Below are positions 17,201-26,233 of a DNA stretch of 64,000 nt, in pieces. How positions within the stretch are numbered: the first letter of the stretch is position 1; the number at the start of each line of letters is the position of its first letter. This DNA comes from Anthopleura xanthogrammica (lineage: Eukaryota; Cnidaria; Anthozoa; Actiniaria; Actiniidae), in the NCBI GenBank assembly GCA_964019055.1, contig OZ025214.1, positions 434,001 through 498,000 on the forward strand. The letters are read 5' to 3'. The translations under genes and the position numbers were made by a program. Under the pieces are notes generated by a model. The model searched no databases. It saw only the letters and a list, made by a program, of their open reading frames with translations, and was not told the DNA's origin.

Positions 17201-20200
17201 ATAATGAGAAATGTTAATCAAAATACGATGTTTCTGATTGGTTGACCTTGAATTTGTACTGAAGGTCAACCCAGCTGGCACCAACAATGTGAAGGCTTGC
17301 GGTGACGTGACGTCATAGTCTTACTAGCCCCAGGCCCAACATGCACGTGCATATTATATGTTCAAAAGTGAATGCCATGATTTTCGTTTCAGTCTAATGC
17401 TGCCGATGATAGAGCCTGATGAATGGGAGGTAGATTACAGTACTATTGTCCCTGGTGAAGAGATTGGATCAGGTGCTTTTGGTACAGTCAGTAAAGCGAG
17501 TGTGACTGGTTTACCAGGATTTCCTGACCAGAAGGAAGTCATTGTAGCTGTCAAGACATTGAAAGGTAAAAAGCCTGACTAACAAGTCTAACAGAAAAGA
17601 AATCAACTCTTCCTACACTAACACGTTCTCACTGATGTTTTCGTAGCCATGGCAACATTAGAAGACCGTAAAGATTTTCTGTCTGAAATCGAGATGATGA
17701 AACAGATTGGCAAACACCTGAATGTGGTCAGCATGCTGGGCTGTGTTACTCAGGGGGGTCCCCTCTGTCTTATCACTGAGTACTGTCGCTATGGAAACTT
17801 GAAATTGTACCTTCGATCGATAAGAGATAAGGTAAGGAAAAACTGGTTCATGAATCATCTTTATCACAGTGAAAATGACTCCAGTTATAAATTAATGGAC
17901 AATGATTAATTACATTCAATATATAATTGTTTATGATGCATGTTACAATCTTGATTCAGAACAAAAAGCATCCACATTTCAAGCTGGGTCCAGGCTTCGC
18001 GCCTACTCCTATCTCTGGTCGCCGTAAAATCAGCTTGCAGAAGGAACGTTATAGTAATACCACGGTGAGGTTTTGGATGTTGTAATTAAGCAATAGTACC
18101 TAGCTATCTACTGTGATAAAAGCACGAGGTGATCAGAAGGCACGAAAATCTCGAATATTTTAACATATATTGCTGATATATATAGGATATTACATGGTCG
18201 CGCGGAGATACGAATTTTATCTATCAGCACAAGAAAATAAAATTCGTATCTCCAAGCGGCCATGTAATGTTCTGTTTATTATATGAAATCTTCAATGAAA
18301 AATAATGGAGAATTTGAGAAGCTGAGCAAAAAGTCGAAATTTGTCACCACCAGTGTTGATATAAATCGTATCCCCACTGGCCACTGGTGGGAGTGGGGAT
18401 ATCAATTTTATCATTTTGATGTCACTCAATATCACACTCTATTTCATATAATAAAGAATGTTATCTATTGGAGTACAACACAGCTTTGTGTTCTGCACGA
18501 TATTTTTTTCATTTTATTATTATATCCTTTGACTTTCTTTAGCCAAAAAACATAAACAAACAAACGTCAACTGAAAGCCTCGTCACGAAGAACAAAGGTA
18601 GGTTATAGCCCAACATTGACAACACTTCAACCCTTCAAATGAAAAACCTTTAGAACCTTTAGAAGACCTGCATTTTTATCTTTCTTTTGTAGCGTTCTCC
18701 CCATCTCCAATTCTCTTTAGAAAGAAGAGAGCTGCGAATGGAATCACTTCAGATAAGAATTCGTCCAGGTAAGATGGTAATAAGATATTGAAATGTTTTT
18801 GAGGACTTGATAGTTGGTGGCATGCTAGGGCAACTGACTGGCGCAAAGCAAAGTCAAACATGATAATATAATGGTGATTATGATCGATGATGGTGTATAT
18901 AATGATGGCGATGATACATGATAATATTGATGACAATGGTGATGATGATGATGATGATATTGATGGTACATGATAATAATGATGACGGTGTATGATGCTA
19001 ATGATAGTGATGATGATAACGATTGACAGCAGCCATATAATAAGAACTGTAACAGAGTTGATTCCAAACTATACGTATCGTTTCCAGGAATTGTCTTTGC
19101 ATGGGTGCTTGTAACTGTACGAGCATATCTCCTGCTCGATCCTTTGCTTCCTCGTTGGGTGATTATTGCAATGAACAAAGACGAGAAAGTGTTGGTTCTT
19201 GCATTAGTAATATCAGCAATAACAACAAGAGAGAACTCTCCATTGCTAACCTGTCAGTCTCTACTCATTCGAGTTTGTTTGGCGACGAACCTTCGTCAAA
19301 ACTGCTCTCACCACCGATGACACCAACCAAGGTACCCAACTCCGATAACTCTCCGACCAAGCTCCGATCTCAAACCGATTATCACTCGGTAGGAAACCTT
19401 GCTGAAATGAACAAGTGTTCAATACTTCTCACACCTCAGATGACCCGCCATCCACGAAGAAATTCTTCCGGAGAAAAAAACCCTCGAGAAAGGAAAGATA
19501 TATGTATTTTTGTTACCGAAGCCGAGCCCGTAGTTTCATTCTCAAGCGGTAAACATAGCCAAAACAACTCATGGGTGGCTGACTTTAATCAACCACAAGT
19601 ACTTGGCAAGAGTAGGGAGGAAATCGTCTCTAATGGCAAACCACTTAACTCCTCAAGTAATTGTAAATCAACAGCCAATAGGTCCTTATCAGGTAAGACA
19701 ATCCAAGGTATGGCTCTTGCACTTTATGTCATTTATTATTTTATTTTCCCGCCAAAAATTATTTAAACGACCTTGTAGATGCCTAACCTCTTTTTATCAG
19801 AATAGATAGACCTCATACATAGACATAGAAATAAAAGGTTATACGATGCACTTTTTACTAGTAATTATTGTGACTATGCCGGCCGGTCTCACTAACACCA
19901 TTCCGTCTTCGCCTGACAGGAAACATCTGTAACAGTGTCGAGACCAAAGAGAACATTAAAGAAGACAACCGAAGAGAGCTGGGTCAAAATGAGTTGATCT
20001 CTTTTGCTCGACAGATAGCTGTTGGCATGGTAACGAGAAACTTTTGTATCCGCATTAAAAACAAACCAAAAATAGACTATCTGAAAGGAGAGAGTGAGAA
20101 AAAAAAAAAAAAAAAAAACCGGAAAAGAACTGGAAAAAAGTCGTTTTTCCTTTAGTGAATTCAAACCATATTGTTTCATTCTACAGGAATATTTATCACA

Positions 20201-21331
20201 GAAGAAATTCGTACATCGTGATCTGGCAGCTCGTAACATCTTGGTCTGTGATGACAACCTCGTCAAGATATCTGACTTTGGATTGACACGGGATGTGTAT
20301 GAGAGCTTCGAGTACCATAAGGCCAATAACATTGGAAAACTGCCTTTGAAATGGATGGCACCGGAAGCGCTGTTTCAAAACGTACATACGTCTAAAAGTG
20401 ACGTGTAAGTAGAAAATGAAAAAAAAGTTGCGACTCTTCTTTAGAAGTTGATTTTTGCAGAGGGAGGGAAGATCTTTTGCAAAAACGATGGCCAAATTAT
20501 TCAATAATTTACAATGAGGCAACTCATATGGGCTTTGTTAGCAAACAGAGTATTTCGAATATTGGAGGACAAAACGATAGGTTCCAATTCTCAGGAGATT
20601 GAAATTCTTTTGTTTTGTCCTCGAAATTGAGCAGCTTTAACGTGATGTTACAGGGGTGTATTCAATCATGGTTATCTCTATTCCTTTCTTAGATGGGCGT
20701 TTGGGGTGCTGTTATGGGAGATTATCACACTTGGTGAGTAACTTGAAATCTGTGCGCATTATCTTACGATGAAAATACCTGAAACTGCATCATCTACCCT
20801 AGGAGGAAGTCCATACCCAGGTATATCTGGTAAGGAGCTGTACAAGATGCTCAAGAACGGATACCGTATGGACAAACCGGAAATGTGCAGCACTCAAATG
20901 TGAGTACATCTAACTTGATGTTACTTTTCTTTAATGTCAGGAACAGAGTTGCACGTTTGATTGGGTCTCATTGGAGCCCTCTGTAGGTGTTCTCTATTTC
21001 GCATAACCTCGTGCGTCGGTAACAAAGAAAGCCTTGATGATGGGCCAGCATGCTCTCTGGTTCTACGGATCTTCTGGAACCATTTCTGACTTGCGCAACC
21101 AATTCCAGTAAGCAGAGTCTCACCAGTTACTTTATTTGTTTCTTTAGATACAACATCATGCTGTCATGTTGGGCGTCACGATCAGAAGACCGACCCTCCT
21201 TCACTGATCTTCGTAACCAACTGGAACGATTAATGGAAGTAGAAGATGAAGTGTATATTGATGTGAACTTCGATGATGATGAATATTCCTTCCTTGTACA
21301 AGACTCCAGTACTGATTCAAGCGCCTCTTAG
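8252..21331 (+). CDS. Receptor tyrosine kinase with fibronectin III-like ectodomain and very long kinase insert, 26 exons
   Basis: Exons: 8252-8407, 8499-8525, 10426-10482, 11571-11637, 11726-11943, 12222-12396, 12961-13086, 13533-13624, 14076-14147, 14398-14479, 14718-14756, 15246-15448, 15891-15944, 16228-16288, 16801-16999, 17393-17565, 17647-17831, 17960-18064, 18543-18597, 18693-18768, 19088-19692, 19920-20029, 20187-20404, 20693-20733, 20803-20899, 21148-21331. All phases join, giving 1158 residues. Residues 1-29 are a signal peptide (core [12 protein letters not shown]). A small Cys-rich part ([19 protein letters not shown]) precedes fibronectin III-like segments, the clearest at about 371-476 ([18 protein letters not shown]). 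The transmembrane helix is at about 496-516. Kinase motifs: GSGAFG loop 568-573, VAVK Lys597, HRDLAARN with Asp991, DFG 1009-1011, [32 protein letters not shown] Ser-rich insert of about 300 residues (663-965) lies between the lobes. The split kinase resembles FGFR/PDGFR/RET types. The ligand is unknown; small phase-0 exons could have been missed between 8525 and 11571. Confidence 0.92.
9406..10425. other. Long intron 2 of the kinase gene
   Basis: Mostly AT-rich intron with a CTT/CTC-rich run near 9887-9916. A 48-bp direct repeat occurs twice in tandem (10291-10386, unit beginning GTCACTTGTAACAGGTTGAT). An antisense ORF at 9406-9702 has no supporting motif. Confidence 0.5.
10827..11270. repeat. 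55-bp minisatellite, about 8 copies, in a kinase-gene intron
   Basis: The unit begins CTATCCCCACCCCTAAAATT and recurs every 55 bp (10827, 10882, 10937 and so on) with only one or two substitutions per copy. One strand is very C-rich. It lies between the third and fourth coding exons. Confidence 0.95.
12429..12570. repeat. Two-copy direct repeat rich in TGACGT sites
   Basis: A unit of about 71 bp starting GTGACCCATAATGTGTGACG occurs twice, each with GTGACGTCATCATTGTATCG or a close variant. It lies in the intron just after the exon ending at 12396 and may simply be a local duplication. Confidence 0.8.
12626..12950 (+). mobile_element. tRNA-derived SINE (forward copy with duplicated 3' part)
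   Basis: It starts with a tRNA-like head (GGGTGGTGTAGCACTGAGTAG, A-box-like) and continues with GGTCTTTCCCTTGATTCGAG. A tail block (GGTTCTATCTGTGAGTTA..CC..GACTTAGATCA..GGTTGTTTCAGG) occurs twice. The same blocks recur at 21970-22190 and in reverse at several other sites in the window. Confidence 0.85.
13722..13800 (+). mobile_element. tRNA-like sequence, probably a SINE head or tRNA pseudogene
   Basis: It has an A-box-like GTAGCACAGTTGGTTAGTGC and a B box GGTTCGATCC at tRNA-like spacing. The acceptor ends pair only over about four bases, so a functional tRNA is unlikely. It lies in the kinase-gene intron after the exon ending at 13624. Confidence 0.6.
14840..15080. mobile_element. MITE with perfect 16-bp terminal inverted repeats
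   Basis: The left end ACTCGGGCTTCCTGTG and right end CACAGGAAGCCCGAGT are exact reverse complements. The 241-bp body has no ORF. I see no clear target duplication. Related termini occur at 43468 and 50615 around the 2A/peptidase ORF and as single motifs near 2909, 3046, 3222 and 40321. Confidence 0.8.
16443..16562. repeat. Inverted repeat followed by a direct copy of one arm
   Basis: GTGAACTCGACATGATAAATGTATTATCTGTAGGT is followed by its near-perfect complement, and the complement arm is then repeated once more. The structure would fold into alternative hairpins. It is non-coding, in the intron before the transmembrane exon of the kinase. Confidence 0.85.
18186..18272. repeat. Fold-back repeat in a kinase-gene intron
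   Basis: An arm with ATTACATGGTCGC..GGAGATACGAATTTTAT pairs with ATAAAATTCGTATCTCC..GCGGCCATGTAAT across a loop of about 18 bases. It is a MITE-like hairpin. Confidence 0.85.
18878..19022. repeat. GAT-rich microsatellite
   Basis: A run of imperfect GAT/GATG units, including (GAT)5 near 18943, lies in the intron before the 605-bp kinase-insert exon. The ORFs it creates are artefacts. Confidence 0.85.
20555..20640. mobile_element. Dispersed hairpin repeat, copy 1
   Basis: GGAGGACAAAACGATAGGTT, then CTCAGGAGATTGAAATT and a complementary arm ending TTTTGTCCTCGAAATTGAGC. A closely similar copy lies at 60065-60150. The inverted arms suggest a MITE-like element. Confidence 0.8.
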
Positions 21332-21535
21332 ACCTCCATGTATGATGAATATTCCTTCCTTGTACAAGACTCCAGTACTGATTCAAGCGCCTCTTAGACC
21401 TCCATGTATGATGAATATTCCTTCCTTGTACAAGACTCCAGTACTGATTCAAGCACCTCTTAGACCTCCATGTATGATGAATATTCCTTCCTTGTACAAG
21501 ACTCCAGTACTGATTCAAGCACCTCTTAGACCTCG
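21273..21535 (+). repeat. 66-bp tandem repeat, four copies, beginning in the kinase stop-codon exon
   Basis: The unit contains TGATGAATATTCCTTCCTTG and ends in CTCTTAGACCTC. The first copy is the coding end of the receptor kinase (tail with [12 protein letters not shown] and the TAG at 21329-21331). The next three copies, almost identical, lie in the 3' untranslated region. Each later copy repeats the coding tail and its stop. Confidence 0.95.
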
Positions 21536-22748
21536 ATGGTTCTCATCCTTTAGTTTTTCAAAGCTAAAATCCCAGATGTATTGAGTTGTGTGGGTTGGGC
21601 AATTCTAAGTTTTTTGTAAACATAGAGGATATTCTTAGGGTGCATGTTACTTCGACAGCCGCCATGTTGGTTGACTATACAAAGCATTCCTCATTAAGAT
21701 TCTCTTGTTATATCAACCAAGATGGCGGCTGTTTCATTGTTATTTACATCTCAAGGTATTTTGAGTCATGTGGTTGTACCCCAAGAATTATTGCTAGAAG
21801 ACAACTGAAACTCCTTCCGGGTTCCATATTAGTTTCTCAAATATTAGTGTTCTTATTTAGCTTGCATATACATCTGACCTCTTTCTTTATTAAAGCAATG
21901 CCTAGTACACCTCTCAGTATCTGCACTCTGCACAACATCTCTCTCTCTCTCTCTCTCTCTAAGCAACAACCCACAAGGGTGGTTTAGTGGTTGTACACCC
22001 GCTTTCTGGGTCTTGGGTATCGACTCCTGGGGAGGAGTCACATGTGAGTAGAGTTGGTTAGGTCTTTCCCTTGATTCAAGGGTTTTCCTCCTGGTTTCCA
22101 ACACACTAAATTCCAATTCAGTTTGTGAGTTAGCCATCTCCTAACTTAGATCAGCCCAGAAGTTGTTTCAGGGTACCAATAAAATTGAGGTTTTTATCAG
22201 CACATTTTCAAAGTCAATACAAATAGTGACTCAAAGCCATGATTTTAATGTATAACTGTAGATAGGTTCGTGTATACCTCATGTACACTCATTATTATTG
22301 TAAATATTGTTAGTTTTAGTGCTTATAGATTCATACTTTAGCAAATTATGCTCATATCTGTCTTACGACACCTAGAATATTCATCATTTTCCTTTATACC
22401 AGAGGCAAGGTATGTACAAAGCACATTACAATAAAAACTATTATAGATACCACTTATTGTGAAACTATTTCTAGTTATTATGAAATAATTATATTTTAGG
22501 GAAGTACTAGGTATCCCGGGCAGTAGGGGCTAGAGCACCTATACACCCCCACTTTTTGGACATTTTTTTCAAAATTCATTTTTGCTGTGAGGAAATAAAT
22601 AAATAATAGTTTTAAATTCATTAATGATTCACAGGTTGACTATTTCTGTACAATCCTTGTCACTCATTACCTGTTGCAAAACACAATTCTTATTATATAA
22701 TATTACTCTATTAAGCATGTAATTCTAGGCGATACATGTAGATCAATA
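21536..22748. other. Intergenic region between the kinase gene and ANKRD53-like gene
   Basis: The two genes converge here. It holds a (CT)n run near 21938-21960, a forward SINE copy (21970-22190) and two YY1-like AAGATGGCGGC/GCCGCCATNTTG motifs near 21659 and 21719. No coding exon is supported. Confidence 0.6.
21970..22190 (+). mobile_element. tRNA-derived SINE (forward copy)
   Basis: The head AAGGGTGGTTTAGTGGTTGT is A-box-like. It is followed by GGTCTTTCCCTTGATTCAAGG, TTTGTGAGTTAGCCATCTCC and GTTGTTTCAGGGTACCAATAAAATTGA, the same order of blocks as the 12626-12950 copy. Confidence 0.85.
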
Positions 22749-24216
22749 TTATCTTGTAGCAGGAGAGGAACTCAGGGCTGCTTTAGCTCTGTTAATTCTC
22801 ATTTTTTCAGTTCTCTGCATTTGTCTTCTTTTAGAAGCAGAAACTCTGTCTAAAGGAATTAAGTCTAATTTTTTATCTTCATCTATTTCAACCCTAGGTC
22901 TTCTCGCAAATGATGTCCCCATTTCACTCTTTGATTTCACCACGAATGTTGATTCTGGTTTAGTTTTCGTGGTAGACATGAGGGGATATGATTTGCTGGC
23001 TTTTGTTTCAAAAATGGCCTTCCGTTCCTCCATTGGTAGAGGTCCATATTTTGTTGGTATATCAGGTATACCTTTGATTGATAGCCAGCTTTTGAATGCA
23101 ACCTGTCCTTCATTTTTTCCTTCTATTCTTTTTAGTACACTCAACCTTTCCATCTCCTCAGCCATTTCCCTGACTTTTTTCTCTTCTTCAAGCTTACGGT
23201 ATAATTCTTTCTCCTTGTCTAGAAACCACTGATGGTTAGATAGGATTCTAGCACAGCGTCTGTGTGCCCAGACACGTGCTAAGTCCATTGGTGTGTTGTT
23301 GTCGCTGTCCCGACTGTCAATTATCCCTCCTGCTTTAATAAGTTCCATTAAGCACTTGACGTGGCCTTCACTAGATGCTTTATGCACTGGAGTAGTGCCA
23401 TTATGATTAGCCCTAGATAAATATATGTATTTTTGATACATTTGAGCTGGAACATTAATTTTGACCCCCCACCGACCTCTCCCCTGAGAATTCTTATCAC
23501 AGAGAGGATTTACAAGATCACAAGACTCTTCATCCATAAAATGTTTTTTAAAAAGAGGATTCTACTTGTTACTATAACAAATAATCATGCTACTGTACCT
23601 TGAGGGATCAGCGCCCTTCTGTAACAAGTACTTGACACACTTCAGAGCTCTTTTCTTGTCTTTGTTGTTGATAGCCAGGTGAAGTGGTGTCCATCCTGTC
23701 TCACTGGGCAGATTCACATCAACTTTATATTTTTCAATCAGTACTTTGATACTGTCTAGATGACCGTGTAAGGCTGCTAAATGTAACGGTGAAAGACCCT
23801 ATAATACGATACAAAAAACGCATTTCAACTTACAGATAACATTTTGTTGAAACTCTTCCAAAAATCTATTTTTCAAGAAAATTTCAGCCAAAAGTATGTT
23901 ATAATGGTCAAAAAAGCAAGTGATAATTCCACTGTTTTCCGTTTACATTTGAACGGAAGTAAAGAACTACTTCAATAACTTAAATAAGTGTTAAATTAAG
24001 GATATTTCGAGGTGTTAAAAGTCAACTCACATGTTCACGAGATTGTTTATAAACATGTTTCGGATTCCACAGACTTTGTTGAAGCCATTTCACATCCCCA
24101 ATAGATGAAGCCATCAATACATCGTCTTCTATGTCGGGATTATCCTTTACTAGTGAATGTCTTCGTCTTCTTCTTTGGCCATTTGTTCGCGAAGCTTCAA
24201 CACGACCGGCCGCCAT
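22749..24216 (-). CDS. Ankyrin-repeat protein, ANKRD53-like, three exons
   Basis: Minus-strand exons 24031-24216, 23599-23798 and 22749-23412 join in phase (0, then 2) into 349 residues. An Arg-rich N-terminus (GQRRRRRHSL) is followed by about four or five ankyrin units: GLSPLHLAALHGHLDSIKVL, GWTPLHLAINN..YLLQKGADP, NGTTPVHKASSEGHVKCL, NNTPMDLARVWAHRRCARIL. A charged coiled-coil-prone stretch (KEKELYRKLEEEKKVREMAE) and a basic C-terminus follow. The 'VWAHRRCARIL..W' segment after the last repeat resembles vertebrate ANKRD53, a mitotic-spindle-associated protein; orthology is inferred, not proven. The third exon's open frame extends upstream to 23537, but the acceptor at 23413-23416 restores the ankyrin spacing. 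The start codon lies inside a YY1-like motif. Confidence 0.85.
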
Positions 24217-24220
24217 CTTG
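24208..24220 (-). promoter_or_regulatory. YY1-like motif overlapping the ANKRD53-like start codon
   Basis: Read on the minus strand, CAAGATGGCGGCC contains the initiator ATG. This is the arrangement known for YY1-bound TATA-less promoters in animals. Function here is inferred. Confidence 0.5.
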
Positions 24221-25274
24221 TTTTTTTTGGACTTCTTGGCTCACTTGTTGCTAAGCAACGGAAGGTCATATATGGAATCGCTGGACGGCGGAATTTACGG
24301 ATCGAGCCATTACTGCGTTCTTACCTGTGGAGTTCTATTTTGGCAATAGCCTACTTCAGAGATGTGATTCGCTTGTCATGCACAAAGGTTTCAGTACGAG
24401 GTTCCATGCTAAGTTAAATATATTCTTTCTCTCCTGTCATAAATCACTGAACATTTAGCACAGCGTGACAAGTGAAGGATATCTCGGAAGTGAGCTATAA
24501 CAAAACAAACAAACCGTTTTTATACAAACGTATAAATTCTATTTTTCTATTAAATTATTTTTCTTTTTTAATGTATTATAGTACTTCAGAGGTTTTCATG
24601 TGGTCTAGACATGCATGAATTATACAGCTTTAGTTTGCACATCATGTGGGGCTTTTGATATACATTAATGTTTCAGATGTGCAATAGACAACTTGCACTA
24701 ATAGGTCATGTGACCCTACCCTTTACGATGAGCACCTATCTCAAAATGAACAACAGAAATGAAAAGAGCACTTTGTCATTAGTAAGGGGGAGAGTATAGG
24801 AGAAATGGCATTAAATATAAAACTGAATATTTTATAAGGTTTTGTATGGGAAAAGTATTGGCTGGAGAGCTCTGGGCATCCAGTGCATTTTCCCATACAA
24901 ATCCTTATAAATGATTCAACAGTTATGAGCTCAAACTCTGACTCCCCATTAATGGCAAGGTGCTCTTTTCATTTCTGTTGTTCATTCTGACACAGCTGTT
25001 CATTTTAAGGGGATATGGTCACGTGACCTGTTAGTACAAGACTTAGTTGTCTGTTGATCTCCAGTTTGTCTGGACTTTGCATTTTTTTTTTTCTTTTCCT
25101 GTCCAAAATCCAATAAAAATTAGACTGTTTTTCTTATTCTTGGTTTGTCTTATTTGTGTTGAAAATAGAGACAGCTGATTTTCTTTGTTAATATTTTATA
25201 CAGCAGTACTATTATTATTCTCTTTTCAGTAAATACCACCAGTTCTGTATGACCAGGTACTACTTATTTCCTGG
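24217..25274. other. Intergenic region between ANKRD53-like and NDUFAF2
   Basis: It has no supportable exon. It is largely occupied by a 370-bp fold-back element (24682-25056); the rest is AT-rich, including the short NDUFAF2 3' region. Confidence 0.6.
24682..25056. mobile_element. Long fold-back element with terminal inverted repeats
   Basis: It begins CAATAGACAACTTGCACTAA and ends with the complement (..TTAGTTGTCTGTTG). Further pairs lie inside: GGTCATGTGACC with GGTCACGTGACC, a block with AACAACAGAAATGAAAAGAG and its complement, and TTTTGTATGGGAAAA with TTTTCCCATACAAAT. The arms cover most of the 375 bp. It has no ORF. Confidence 0.8.
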
Positions 25275-25793
25275 TCACTTTTTCCCAGGGTTCCATGCTT
25301 CTGGTTCAAAGCTGTCAACCTCTTCCTCACTTCCCTTCCCTGCCTGGTCAGTCTTGCTACCTGGAGTCCATGAACCAGGTTGAAAGGTATCTCCAGTTCT
25401 AGTTGGTTCACTTTTTAGTCCTGTCTTCTCGTAAACCGGAGCAGAAGCATGTCCTTGTTGTCTGGTAGCCTGGTCTTGTTCTTTAGCTCTCCTCTCCATC
25501 TCTTCTGCCTCTACTTTTTTCACTCTCTGGCTTAAAACCTCACGCTGTTGTAGCTTACTGATCAACTCATCGTGTGTGGGAGGATTGTCTCTCTTTCCTC
25601 TGATCCAAGATTCCCATTCTATAGGTATAGTACCATCTTCATACTGCTCATGCTTCAGTTGCGTTTCCACCTCTCTTCTTGGCCGACCACTTTTTCCTGA
25701 AAGAATTTCATAATACTTATTTCCATCTAGATCTGTTCCTACAAGTCTACGGCCAGAACGAAAGACTCCCAGTAGATTTCTAATCCACTGCAT
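25275..25793 (-). CDS. NDUFAF2: NADH:ubiquinone oxidoreductase complex assembly factor 2 (mimitin/B17.2L)
   Basis: A single uninterrupted exon encodes 172 residues. The N-terminal half is the B17.2/NDUFA12-type domain (LVGTDLDGNKYYEI, IPIEWESWIRGKR, PPTHDEL). The charged C-terminal half carries the motifs GHASAPVYEKTG and TFQPGSWTPGSK, which I recognise from NDUFAF2 rather than NDUFA12. Human NDUFAF2 is 169 residues. It is a mitochondrial chaperone for late complex I assembly. Absence of introns is unusual beside the intron-rich neighbours, but the frame is clean, so this need not be a retrocopy. The GCC-repeat gene starts divergently 440 bp away. Confidence 0.93.
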   Translation of the reverse strand: MQWIRNLLGVFRSGRRLVGTDLDGNKYYEILSGKSGRPRREVETQLKHEQYEDGTIPIEWESWIRGKRDNPPTHDELISKLQQREVLSQRVKKVEAEEMERRAKEQDQATRQQGHASAPVYEKTGLKSEPTRTGDTFQPGSWTPGSKTDQAGKGSEEEVDSFEPEAWNPGKK

Positions 25794-26233
25794 TATTCGC
25801 TACAAACGATAAGCCTCTCCTAGATCTTGTGTCTTTCCTGTGATCATTCCACTTCGTCGGCCATTTTGGTTATGATTATGTAACACCACAGGAAACCCAA
25901 CAGTAATAATACGATTTGAAGAAAACTTTTTGGAAGCAAAATCTTGGGAAAATAAAATTTGGGACAACCTGACGTAGATAGATTTGTTTTAATTTATCTT
26001 GAAGAAGAAGTGACGGAAAATTTTGGTACTGATAGAGCTCTACCACCCACCTTACAGAATAAAGCTAAGTTGGGTTTCCTGTGTTGTTTTCCCAGTCTTC
26101 AGTTTTCCTTGGATTAACCTAAGGCTTCTGGTATTTTCTCTTAATTCCAATGAAAAAATCCAGCCGATGTTTGACCATGTATCAATGAAAATGCCAACAA
26201 TACTAACGGATAAGAGCCAAGAGTTTTCCTGAT
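25794..26233. promoter_or_regulatory. Divergent promoter region, NDUFAF2 / GCC-repeat gene
   Basis: 440 bp separate the two outward-facing start codons. A GGCCATTTTGG element near 25858 resembles a YY1 site. No exon is seen. Confidence 0.45.

Noticed and set aside
21201..21584. Repetitive ORFs of 103-105 codons on both strands at the end of the kinase gene
   Set aside because: Out-of-frame readings of the 66-bp repeat; the kinase frame explains the first copy.
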